Assembly (NCBI GenBank): GCA_019873645.1
Contig: JAIOAX010000035.1
Coordinates: forward strand, 1 to 49,356
Direction of reading: 5' to 3'
From: Chloroflexota bacterium
GTDB taxonomy: Bacteria; Chloroflexota; Anaerolineae; B4-G1; SLSP01
DNA length: 49,356 bases
Shown here in pieces: positions 1 to 7,103 of this stretch; position 1 is the first letter of the stretch; each line of letters starts with the position of its first letter. Both the position numbers and the translations under genes were made by a program. The notes under the pieces are model-generated. The model worked only from the letters and a program-made list of their open reading frames with translations, was not told where the DNA came from and did not search any database.

Positions 1-294
1 GCCTTGTGATTGATACGGGGCAAGCGCATTTGCTTCCCCAATGTTCCTAATCGGGTCACCTGGGCAGGAGACGACAATCTCTGCGCAGAGGCAGCCAAGC
101 TCCTCAATCGCGATAGGTAGCCGCTTCAGCCTCCCAGGTAGAGTATGCCTCAATTTTGACTTTTTCGCTATTCAATTGGTAAGGTTCAGGTACTCTAAAT
201 ATACAAGGACACGGAGAAAATCTAAAAATTCTCTGTGCTCTCTGTGGGCTCTGTGGTGAATAAGCCACAAGCATATTCTAAGGCTTCCACCATT
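1..294. other. Intergenic left edge with short repeats
   Basis: No convincing gene is seen. A short open stretch at 10-120 on the plus strand could be the 3' end of something lying to the left, but I do not recognise it. From about 205 to 275 there is a degenerate inverted pair: a GGACACGGAGAAAATC-like arm followed by a CTCTGTG-rich arm (TTCTCTGTG, CTCTCTGTG, GGCTCTGTGG). This is the same style of short-period repeat found throughout the window, and it lies just past the 3' end of the minus-strand isomerase gene, where it could help end transcription. Confidence 0.4.
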
Positions 295-1116
295 TCAGAC
301 AAGCTGTGATAATACTGCAATTGCGCGTTTGATGTCCTCAATCTGCTTGGGGCCGCTGATTTCGCGCTCGATGGTCAGCGCGCCGGTATAGCCGAGCGCC
401 TTCAGCTTGGGGATGAGCACGGGGAAGTTGACGCGCCCTTCCCCAAGCGGCTTTTCGACGCCGAGCTGCCGTCCATTGGTGGGGTATTCGCCGTCTTTGG
501 CATGGACGCCGCGCACGTAGCGACCGAAGACGTCCAACGCATCCACCGGATTGGCCTTGCCGTACATCAGCAAGTTCGCGGGGTCCAGGTTGATGCCCAG
601 GTTCTCGTAGCCCAGGTCTTCGATCACCCGCAGGAGGACGACAGGGGTTTCCTGCCCGGTCTCAAACCAGAAGCCCAGGCCACGTTCGCCGCAATACTCG
701 ACGATTTCGCGCAGCGCGTCAAGCACGCCAGGGTACAGCGGATCGGTCATGTTCTCCGGGATGAAGCCGACGTGCGTGGTGATGCTCGGCGCACCCACCC
801 GCGCGGCAAAATCCGCGCCTTTTTTGAGGGCAGCAAGACGTTCGGCGCGGTATTCCGGCGGCACAATGCCGATGGAAACCGGCCCTTTGACGAAATCCCA
901 GACGTGTGGTCCGGGCACGCCTGTCCAGATAGTCGTCACCTCGACCTGATATTGTTCCGCCGCGGCGATTAACCGGTCGGCCATTGCGGGGGTAAACAGT
1001 TCTTGCGTCCAGCAGACCACCTGGCAGGTCGGCAGTCCGAACTCGTGAACGCGCTTCAGTTCCTCTTCCGGCCCGTGTTCCAACGGGGCCATAACGCCGA
1101 GTTTGAGGGTTGTCAT
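295..1116 (-). CDS. Sugar phosphate isomerase/epimerase (AP-endonuclease-2-like TIM barrel)
   Basis: A 273-residue protein of the xylose isomerase-like TIM barrel family (IolE, hydroxypyruvate isomerase and tagatose/psicose epimerase relatives). Supporting motifs are ITTHVGFIPEN in the middle, GFWFETGQET near residue 150, NLGINLDPANLLMYG (metal-binding Asp), VRGVHAKDGEYP (metal-binding His) and ALTIEREI at the C-terminus (Glu). These supply the usual metal-ligand set. The ATG follows GGAGGATTAAAACG, a good ribosome site. It is the second gene after the Gfo/Idh dehydrogenase on the same strand, a pairing typical of inositol or rare-sugar catabolism. The family is clear; the substrate cannot be read from sequence. 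Confidence 0.9.
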   Translation of the reverse strand: MTTLKLGVMAPLEHGPEEELKRVHEFGLPTCQVVCWTQELFTPAMADRLIAAAEQYQVEVTTIWTGVPGPHVWDFVKGPVSIGIVPPEYRAERLAALKKGADFAARVGAPSITTHVGFIPENMTDPLYPGVLDALREIVEYCGERGLGFWFETGQETPVVLLRVIEDLGYENLGINLDPANLLMYGKANPVDALDVFGRYVRGVHAKDGEYPTNGRQLGVEKPLGEGRVNFPVLIPKLKALGYTGALTIEREISGPKQIEDIKRAIAVLSQLV

Positions 1117-1134
1117 CGTTTTAATCCTCCGATT

Positions 1135-1169
1135 TTTGGACTTTGGATTTTGGATTTTAGATTTTGGAA
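1135..1169. repeat. Heptamer tandem array TTTGGAT-type, five units
   Basis: Five degenerate heptamers: TTTGGAC, TTTGGAT, TTTGGAT, TTTAGAT, TTTGGAA. The array contains the stop codon of the upstream Gfo/Idh gene (TAA, complement of 1157-1159), so the last codons of that protein (SKI) are read from repeat sequence. It ends shortly before the ribosome site of the isomerase gene. Confidence 0.9.
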
Positions 1170-2158
1170 CGGATACTCACGATTTCTCTGTCAATCAAAG
1201 CGATCGAGTCGCGGGTGGATTCGGGCATGCAGCGGGTGGGCTGTGCACCGGTCGTCACACATCCGATGAAATAAGCGATTTCGTTCAAGTAGCCGTCGCC
1301 GGGTTCGATGGCAGCAGGATGGCTTTTGACTTCGTTCAGGTCATCGAAAACCGTCAATGCGCCGTTGGTGTAACGCACGAAACCACGCTCAAACCAGGCC
1401 TCAAAGCCGGCCTGGAACGGAATTTGCGCCGTGCTCCAGCCCGCGTGCATGTGGATTTGTGGGCCGCTGTCGTAATTGAAACAGGCGTGGATGATATCGT
1501 AACTTTCCGGCTCCTCTGTGGTGCGACCGGTAGCGTATAACCGATCCGGCATGCCGAACACGGCATTAACATAGTCCACATCGTGGATGTGCAGGTCGAG
1601 CAGGGCACCGCCGCTGCGTTTGGGATCGAGAAACCAGTTGTCCGGCGACCAACGCGGGCGTCCACCAATGCGAAACATATTCAGGGAAAGCAAGTCTCCC
1701 AGCGGTTTTTCAACGATTAACTTTTGCAGGTAAAGATACTCCGGCCAGAAGCGCAGGCACTGGGCGATCATCAGCCGCCTGTCGGCCGCCTTAGCGGCGG
1801 CAATCATCCGGTCACAATCGGCGACGGTGAGCGCCATCGGTTTCTCGCACAGCACATGCAGGCCGGCTTCCAACGCACGGATCGCATAAGGCGCGTGCAG
1901 ATACGTAGGCAGGCAAATATCTACTATGTCCACGTCTGCATCGGCGATCAACTGCCCGGCTTCCGGGTAACGCGCCACCGATGAGAAATCGAAAACGCCT
2001 TCACCGCCTGCCAGATTGATGCTCACGGCCTCTTTCGCCTCCAGACGCTCCGGCACAACATCCGCAATCGCGACGATGCGCGCATTGGGCAACCGGGCAT
2101 AGCGCCGCGCGTGGTGCCATCCCATGCCCCCCATTCCGAGAATTCCGACTTTTAGCAT
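1157..2158 (-). CDS. Gfo/Idh/MocA family oxidoreductase
   Basis: A 333-residue NAD(P)-dependent dehydrogenase of the glucose-fructose oxidoreductase/inositol dehydrogenase family. The N-terminal Rossmann fold starts MLKVGILGMGGMGWHHARR (GxGGxG). DIVDICLPTYLHAPYAIRAL is followed by LHVLCEKPMALT, which carries the family EKP motif with the catalytic Lys. GGALLDLHIHDVDYVNAVFG matches the GGGALxDxGxHxxD helix of the substrate domain, including the conserved Asp and His. The ATG is preceded by AAGGAGTTGTCTCT. It is probably co-transcribed with the downstream isomerase 40 bp away, across the heptamer array that supplies its stop codon. Substrate unknown; a cyclitol or sugar is likely. Confidence 0.93.
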   Translation of the reverse strand: MLKVGILGMGGMGWHHARRYARLPNARIVAIADVVPERLEAKEAVSINLAGGEGVFDFSSVARYPEAGQLIADADVDIVDICLPTYLHAPYAIRALEAGLHVLCEKPMALTVADCDRMIAAAKAADRRLMIAQCLRFWPEYLYLQKLIVEKPLGDLLSLNMFRIGGRPRWSPDNWFLDPKRSGGALLDLHIHDVDYVNAVFGMPDRLYATGRTTEEPESYDIIHACFNYDSGPQIHMHAGWSTAQIPFQAGFEAWFERGFVRYTNGALTVFDDLNEVKSHPAAIEPGDGYLNEIAYFIGCVTTGAQPTRCMPESTRDSIALIDREIVSIRSKI

Positions 2159-2180
2159 AGAGACAACTCCTTGTGAAAGA

Positions 2181-2220
2181 GAATCAACGAAGCAAAGAAT
2201 CAGCGAATGAGCAAATCGGC
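2181..2220. repeat. Octamer tandem array GAATCAGC-type, five units
   Basis: Five consecutive degenerate octamers beginning GAATCAAC at 2181 and ending AAATCGGC at 2220. The same unit family recurs at 36876-36947. It lies just upstream of the ribosome site of the Gfo/Idh gene, which is read on the minus strand. Confidence 0.85.
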
Positions 2221-2513
2221 GGATAATGGTTCATTTGATCATCCCATACCCCGCACGCCGCACCCCACAACGTATAACTCTTAACTTTCGTGATAACGCT
2301 GACTTCAAGCGTGCTTTTGCCCAGTTGACGATACCGCATGCTTCCCCCTTGCAGAAATGCGTTTGACTACTGCCTACAGGGATATTATAGCTCTGATCCA
2401 GTCGCCAGATGAACATACATTCTTGACCGCGCGCATTACAACGGTGGAAATCCATAGCGCGGCGGCACAAATAACTTCGCGGTTACATCGCTCTCCGATT
2501 GCTCACAGGGGAT

Positions 2514-2626
2514 CAGTTCCCCGCGCGATCTTCGACGCGCCCGCTATGTCTGCCGCGCAGCGTCAGTGTCCGACATAACATCCCAAAACCGCGGATCTGA
2601 CGATCCGCTTCAAGCCTCGCTAACCA
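2514..2626. repeat. 113-bp dispersed repeat, copy A
   Basis: It matches 45293-45405 over an equal 113 bp, with nine differences counted by eye. It can fold into several hairpins: GCGCG with CGCGC near the left end, ATGTC with GACAT in the middle, and GCGGATC-TGAC-GATCCGC near the right end. It directly abuts the 3' end of the class II aldolase gene. No open reading frame is conserved between the copies, so a structured non-coding or MITE-like element is more likely than a gene fragment. Confidence 0.85.
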
Positions 2627-2627
2627 C

Positions 2628-3911
2628 TTACGCCAGGAATCGCGCCTCCAATTCCTTTACCTCTTCCGGCCCAATCGGCACCAGCTCACCGATATGGGTG
2701 GTGGCGATGACGGCCTGCGCGCTGAATTCGGCCACTTCCAGCCGGTCGAACGCCTGCATCAGCGTTGCGCCGGTGGTGAAGATAGCATCGTTTTCCAGGA
2801 GCAAAACCGGCGTATCCTTCCCCAGTTGTTTGACGATTTCCTTCCCGTCGTCGAATTGTACGCCGTAAGGCATCAGGGGGATGTCGCGCAGGACGATGTA
2901 GCTTTCAGGAATAGTGCGCGTGTCGAGTTTGCGCCGGGTGACAGCGTAGGCGACGGCATTTGGCGATTGCGCGCTGATGATCGCGCCGATGTTAGGATGC
3001 GCCTGGTAAATCGCCATGTGCAGCCGCGTCGCCCGGCTCGGCTGCTTGCGCCGCTCACGCTGGCCGTCGCGGATGAGCACAATGTCATCCAGGTCGAGGT
3101 ACAGGCGATCCACGCCATAAGGGGTGATGAGGAAGCTGTTCTCATCCACACGCGCCGAGACGGTCCCCGCCGTGCTGGTCATCAACTGTTGATCGTAGGC
3201 GCGATGCACCAGGTCAATGATCTGCTGGCGCAACTCGCGCTCGCGGCTGGTGTGAAAGGTCGGTTTGAAGGCCGGGAGCTTTTTGTGGTGTGTGTGGGTC
3301 AGCGCGATCTGTTCATCGGTGAGCGAATGCACCTCGCCGAGCCGGTACGCTTGAATTAGCGTGCGTGCGCAGAAATCCAGTGTCTCGAAACGCTGAAAAG
3401 CCGATAACAGGCTATCGCCGCCGGCGACGATGCCGTGATTTTCCAGCAGCACCACATCAAACCCCTGCGCGAACGTATCGGCAATCACCGCGCCGAGTTC
3501 CCGGCTGCCGGGAAGCCGATAGGGCGCGTAGCCTACCGGGCCGCAGACAGTATGCGCCTGCGGGATGATGCGGGTGTTAGGGGTTTGGCGTGCGATGCTG
3601 AAAGCGATCAACGCCGGTGGGTGGGCATGGACGATGGCCCGAAAATCCGGGCGTTTCTCATAGATGGCACGGTGGAATGGATACTCCGACGACGGCTTAT
3701 GGGGACCGATAATGCTGCCATCCGGTTTGACACAGATGATGTCCTGCGGTTTGAGCGTGCCCTTATCCACGCCGGCCGGCGTGATCCACATATCGCCGTT
3801 CTCATCCAGGACCGAAAGGTTGCCGCCGGAGGTAGTCGTCATCCCGTAGCCGTAGATGCGTTCCATAATGGTGACCAACTGGACCCGTGGATGTAAAAGC
3901 GAGAATTTCAT
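2628..3911 (-). CDS. Tandem class II aldolase/adducin domain protein
   Basis: A 427-residue protein with two class II aldolase/adducin domains, where usual members have one of about 200-250 residues. The first domain (about 1-195) has the complete zinc set: SSEYPFH, IVHAHPPAL (His-x-His) and LLENHGIV (third His), consistent with a fuculose/ribulose-phosphate aldolase or epimerase-like enzyme. The second domain (about 220-410) keeps the fold, but HAHP is replaced by SAQSPN and ENHG by ENDA, so it should not bind zinc. The ATG follows GGGAGGGGAGACG. It lies upstream of the Gfo/Idh and isomerase genes on the same strand, across a 469-bp repeat-rich gap; a joint sugar pathway is inferred. Confidence 0.9.
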   Translation of the reverse strand: MKFSLLHPRVQLVTIMERIYGYGMTTTSGGNLSVLDENGDMWITPAGVDKGTLKPQDIICVKPDGSIIGPHKPSSEYPFHRAIYEKRPDFRAIVHAHPPALIAFSIARQTPNTRIIPQAHTVCGPVGYAPYRLPGSRELGAVIADTFAQGFDVVLLENHGIVAGGDSLLSAFQRFETLDFCARTLIQAYRLGEVHSLTDEQIALTHTHHKKLPAFKPTFHTSRERELRQQIIDLVHRAYDQQLMTSTAGTVSARVDENSFLITPYGVDRLYLDLDDIVLIRDGQRERRKQPSRATRLHMAIYQAHPNIGAIISAQSPNAVAYAVTRRKLDTRTIPESYIVLRDIPLMPYGVQFDDGKEIVKQLGKDTPVLLLENDAIFTTGATLMQAFDRLEVAEFSAQAVIATTHIGELVPIGPEEVKELEARFLA

Positions 3912-3949
3912 CGTCTCCCCTCCCTCAAAAAGAAACCCCTAATGGAGAA

Positions 3950-4285
3950 TCAGGCCAGGCCCGCCATCCGCAACAACCGATCAGAATAGTTGCGTGCCTG
4001 CAATATCAGAAGTTCGCGCGGCGCAGTCTGCGGCCAGAGTTTGTGCCACAGCAACAATTCGCGTTGAAGCGGGGCCAAATCCAGAAGCAGCTCCGGTGGG
4101 ACATGGGCAGCACTCCATTCGATAAACAAGGCCGCTTCTCGCAGCAGTTGCCTGACCAGTTCGTCATCCTGCGATGAACTCGCCCGCGAAGCAATCCGCG
4201 CCAGCGTCGAAGCCAGATTACCGATTTGCTGTGGCCAGTCCAAACGCATAAAACGCTCTCGAAACTGGGGTGAATATGTCGTCAT
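3950..4285 (-). CDS. Hypothetical protein partnered with DUF5674
   Basis: A 111-residue helical protein with no domain I can name. Its features are a WPQQIGNLASTLAR helix, an EWSAAHVPPELLLDLAPLQREL segment, and a C-terminal SDRLLRMAGLA. Its start overlaps the stop of the DUF5674 gene (ATGA at 4282-4285), so the two are translationally coupled. From memory, short proteins of similar layout sit beside DUF5674 in cyanobacteria; this needs a search. Role unknown; there is no catalytic motif, signal peptide or membrane segment. Confidence 0.75.
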   Translation of the reverse strand: MTTYSPQFRERFMRLDWPQQIGNLASTLARIASRASSSQDDELVRQLLREAALFIEWSAAHVPPELLLDLAPLQRELLLWHKLWPQTAPRELLILQARNYSDRLLRMAGLA

Positions 4286-4623
4286 GCTTCCACCTCCAAA
4301 AACTGCCGTACAATAGCCTCAATCCGGACGCGAAGCGCCGGATCCTGAACTTCCATAAAACGGTTATTCTGTTTCGGACGAATGTTGATCAGCGATTCAA
4401 AGCCAACTTCACGTTTCAAGGGGTACCAATCCGCGCCCCAAATATCAGTTTGTCGGCTACCGTCTTCCAACAAGGCTTGTTCGCAATCGGCATGCAATTC
4501 CCCCCCGCCGGCCAAAATGCCACGTTCCACATCTACAGCCAGTTTAATCAGCGCCTCGCCGAATGTTTCGCTCATTTGGCGCAATTGCTCTGGAGTTATA
4601 CGTTCTCGGATAATCAAAATCAT
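4282..4623 (-). CDS. DUF5674 family protein
   Basis: The reading frame is open back to 4836, but the ATG at 4623 is the likely start. It is preceded by GAGGGGGCGCC, and the protein then begins MILIIRERITPEQLRQM, the usual DUF5674 N-terminus (113 residues). Family features are ILAGGGELHADCEQALLEDGS, DIWGADWYP and NIRPKQNNRFMEVQDP. DUF5674 has no known function to my knowledge. It overlaps the next gene by 4 bp (ATGA). A TATAAT-like box lies upstream (complement of 4651-4656), so the pair may have its own promoter. Confidence 0.88.
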   Translation of the reverse strand: MILIIRERITPEQLRQMSETFGEALIKLAVDVERGILAGGGELHADCEQALLEDGSRQTDIWGADWYPLKREVGFESLINIRPKQNNRFMEVQDPALRVRIEAIVRQFLEVEA

Positions 4624-4795
4624 GGCGCCCCCTCGAAAAACACCCCCCAAATTATACTCACTGGATATTTTATCCCATTTGCTTCCTACAGCAAAAGACA
4701 GATAGCACTTTGCCACCGAAATTTTTGCCCGGCGAGCAAAAATCTTATCGTAGATGGGCGCGAATTGCCTGGACAGTTTTCCTGACCGCGCCTGC

Positions 4796-5575
4796 TCAAG
4801 CGGTATTCTGGAGAACCCGGTTGTTGGCGTGAGCACGTCGGGATCGCTGTTCTACACGCTCTTGACTTTGCGCTGCCACGTGACGGATGGCCTGCATGAT
4901 GCGCTCCGCCGCCGCGCGAACGCCATCGTGATCCTCGATGTCGCCTTCCAGGTGTAGCGGTTGCCCTACGGTCATCGCATAGGGGCCGCGCCAGTACCAG
5001 CGGATCGGCTCGTCGCGTGCGTCAAGCTGCTTTGTGCTATAGTGTAGCCGTTCCCGTTCCAGGTGGATGCCAACCGGGACAATCGGCGCGCCGGTCAACA
5101 GCGCCAAACGCGCCGCTCCGGTGCGTGGGGGACAGAAGCCGCCTTCGCGCGGGCTGAGTGAGCCTTCCGGGAAGATGCCTACCGTCTGCCCATCCCGCAG
5201 GCGACGCAGCGCCTCAGCGAAGGCCGCGCGCCCGTTCGCCCGCACAACCGGAATCTGCCCGGAACGCCGCAGAATCCGGCCAACAAGGGGGATGGTGAAG
5301 ACGGATTCGGTAATGAGGATGCTCAGCGGTTCGGCGGTCAACGTCGTCAGAATCAAGGGATCGGTGGTGCTCGGATGGTTGGCGACGATGATTTTCGGGC
5401 CTTCAGGCAATGGGAACTGAAAAACGATGTCCGGGTTCAGGGTGAGCCTGGCGTACAGGGCCACCAGCGGCTGTCCGATGGCATACAGCAGCTTCTCCCC
5501 ATCAACAAACGCTTGTTTTGGCCGGGGCCACGCCAACGACCAGATGTAAGGCTGGAGATTCCCTTCTAAAAGCAT
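4796..5575 (-). CDS. Lysophospholipid/glycerol-3-phosphate acyltransferase (PlsC-like)
   Basis: A 259-residue acyltransferase of the LPLAT/PlsC superfamily. VANHPSTTDPLIL carries the HxxxxD catalytic motif, and TVGIFPEGSLSP carries the glycerol-phosphate-binding FPEG block. GQIPVVRANG and APIVPVGI match blocks II and IV. It would transfer an acyl chain to a lysolipid or glycerol derivative at the inner membrane. The C-terminal 35 residues are polar and Arg-rich. The ATG follows AGAGAGGTGTTGC. It is the first gene of a minus-strand run that continues, after about 170 bp, with DUF5674. A separate PlsY-like gene is at 43960-44616. Confidence 0.9.
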   Translation of the reverse strand: MLLEGNLQPYIWSLAWPRPKQAFVDGEKLLYAIGQPLVALYARLTLNPDIVFQFPLPEGPKIIVANHPSTTDPLILTTLTAEPLSILITESVFTIPLVGRILRRSGQIPVVRANGRAAFAEALRRLRDGQTVGIFPEGSLSPREGGFCPPRTGAARLALLTGAPIVPVGIHLERERLHYSTKQLDARDEPIRWYWRGPYAMTVGQPLHLEGDIEDHDGVRAAAERIMQAIRHVAAQSQERVEQRSRRAHANNRVLQNTA

Positions 5576-5689
5576 GCAACACCTCTCTATGCGTGATGAT
5601 CATGTTATGCTCACAGCATAGCCGATACACACAGGGTTCGCATGCCCCAAAAGGGATATTGAGGGGGTATTTTGATTTTGTGAAGTAGG

Positions 5690-6922
5690 CTACAGCATCA
5701 GCGAGAGGAAGTTATCCAGCGTATGCCGGGCGACGCGGGCTGCCGGCGCATAGTGTGGCAAGATGAGGTCGAAGGCGTGATCTGTCTGCGGGAACTCGGC
5801 ATAGACCGCCGGGACGCCGGCCTGCAATAGCTTGTGATATAAGGCACGGGTAGCTTCCAACGGCATATAGTAGTCATGTTGTCCCTGGAAGAGCAAGGTG
5901 GGCGGCGAGGCGGGACCGGCATGGGTGATCGGGGAAGCCAGCGCGTACATGTCGGGCACTTCGTCCGGCGAGCCCCCGAGCAGCCAGCCGATCTCCGGGT
6001 TGGCAGGGACGTTATAGTATGTAGCGCGCATATCCACTGCGCCGTAGAACGAAACGACGGCATGCACCGTCGTGTCGGCGTCGCGCAGGTCATCCGGCGT
6101 GAGGGCTGGATGATGGGGCGTGTAAGCCGTCAACAGCGCAAGGTGTCCACCCGCCGAGCCACCGGAAACGACAATGCGCTCCGGGTTGATGCCGTAGCAT
6201 GCTGCATTGGCCTTGAGCCAGACGATAGCGCGCTTCACATCGCCGATCATGCCGAAAAGGTCGGTTTCGGGCCACAGGCGGTAAGCAATGTCCATGATGA
6301 CGTGGCCTTGCAACGCCAGGTAGCGGAAAACCGGGCGCGTGCCGAAGTCCTTGTCCAGGCGATGCCATGCCCCGCCGTGACAGTAGATCAGCGCCAGGCC
6401 GGAGGGCGTGACGTTCTCCGGCGGCTGCCACAGGTCACACAACAGGGGGCGTTCCTCGGCGGTTTCTGGATTGGTCAAGGTCCAGTAAACCAGGTCGCGC
6501 GTCCAACGGGGTTGCGGAACAGGAGCAAGCCAGCGCGGCAGATACCATAACATCCGTGCGCGCCGGGTGCGGGCACGCTGCGCCGGCGGGATTTTGCTGC
6601 GCCAGTCTGCCCCAAATGCCTTCTCGAAACCGACATGCTGGGTCAGCACCCGCCACATGTAGATCGCGGCCAGCACGCCGCTGGCGCCGCCGGCCACAAA
6701 AGGCGGCCATGCGCCGGAGTTCAAGCCACGCATAGCCTGCATAATACCGAAGAGCGCCACCAAGGGCGAGAGCGCCGTGGCAAGCATTTTGCCCGCGTAG
6801 AGCCATAAATTCAATGGCGTCTTGATTTTCACGAAGAACAATACACTCAGCACAGCGCTGAAAAAAGTTGAAAGCCAGGCGGAAAAATTACGCCGACGTT
6901 GGACACGCGATGATTTTGTCAT
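5690..6922 (-). CDS. Membrane-anchored alpha/beta hydrolase (esterase/lipase family)
   Basis: 410 residues. The first 100 or so hold hydrophobic stretches (WLSTFFSAVLSVLFFVKI, ATALSPLVALFGIM and a Gly/Ala-rich segment near 75-90), suggesting an N-terminal membrane anchor. The hydrolase domain follows: YCHGGAWH is the HGGxW oxyanion motif of the hormone-sensitive-lipase/BD-FAE type, VSGGSAGGHLALL is the nucleophile elbow, FQGQHDYYMPLEAT carries the acid, and QTDHAFDL the catalytic His. It probably hydrolyses a carboxyl ester. No strong ribosome site precedes the ATG (AGTGAGTAACTT). A repeat-rich gap separates it from the LuxR regulator gene upstream. Confidence 0.88.
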   Translation of the reverse strand: MTKSSRVQRRRNFSAWLSTFFSAVLSVLFFVKIKTPLNLWLYAGKMLATALSPLVALFGIMQAMRGLNSGAWPPFVAGGASGVLAAIYMWRVLTQHVGFEKAFGADWRSKIPPAQRARTRRARMLWYLPRWLAPVPQPRWTRDLVYWTLTNPETAEERPLLCDLWQPPENVTPSGLALIYCHGGAWHRLDKDFGTRPVFRYLALQGHVIMDIAYRLWPETDLFGMIGDVKRAIVWLKANAACYGINPERIVVSGGSAGGHLALLTAYTPHHPALTPDDLRDADTTVHAVVSFYGAVDMRATYYNVPANPEIGWLLGGSPDEVPDMYALASPITHAGPASPPTLLFQGQHDYYMPLEATRALYHKLLQAGVPAVYAEFPQTDHAFDLILPHYAPAARVARHTLDNFLSLML

Positions 6923-6985
6923 AAGTTACTCACTTTTGGATTAGCAGACATTATGAGTTACACTCTCAACCCCGCATGAAAGTGC

Positions 6986-7064
6986 AGTCAACGGATTAAA
7001 CGGATTTGAACGGATTAACTTTCAATTGGCGCATAAATCTGCTCAATCTGCTTAATCTGCTGAC
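6986..7064. repeat. Inverted pair of 8-9-bp arrays
   Basis: The left arm is built of ACGGATT-type units (AACGGATTAA, ACGGATTTGA, ACGGATTAA). The right arm is built of AATCTGC units (AAATCTGCTC, AATCTGCTT, AATCTGCTG). The arms are imperfectly complementary, so the region could form a long hairpin between the regulator's 3' end and the hydrolase gene. The same unit family recurs at 26677-26746. Confidence 0.75.
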
Positions 7065-7103
7065 CATTTTCGGGAATAGATTAAGCAAATGCAGAACGGC
7101 ATC

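Larger units (their letters stand above)
2159..2627. other. Intergenic region rich in repeats
   Basis: No gene is supported in these 469 bases. From left to right they hold an octamer array (2181-2220: GAATCAAC, GAAGCAAA, GAATCAGC, GAATGAGC, AAATCGGC), a short heptamer array (2245-2265: CATACCC, CGCACGC, CGCACCC), unassigned sequence, and copy A of a 113-bp dispersed repeat (2514-2626) that abuts the stop codon of the class II aldolase gene. The octamers are the same as those at 36876-36947. Confidence 0.7.

Noticed and set aside
41..259. 72-residue frame at the left edge
   Set aside because: It has no ribosome site or recognisable motif, its second half is repeat sequence, and it looks like intergenic noise.
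4624..4836. N-terminal extension of the DUF5674 gene
   Set aside because: Family members start at the MILIIRERITPEQ position; a good ribosome site precedes the ATG at 4623 and the extension overlaps the PlsC-like gene.
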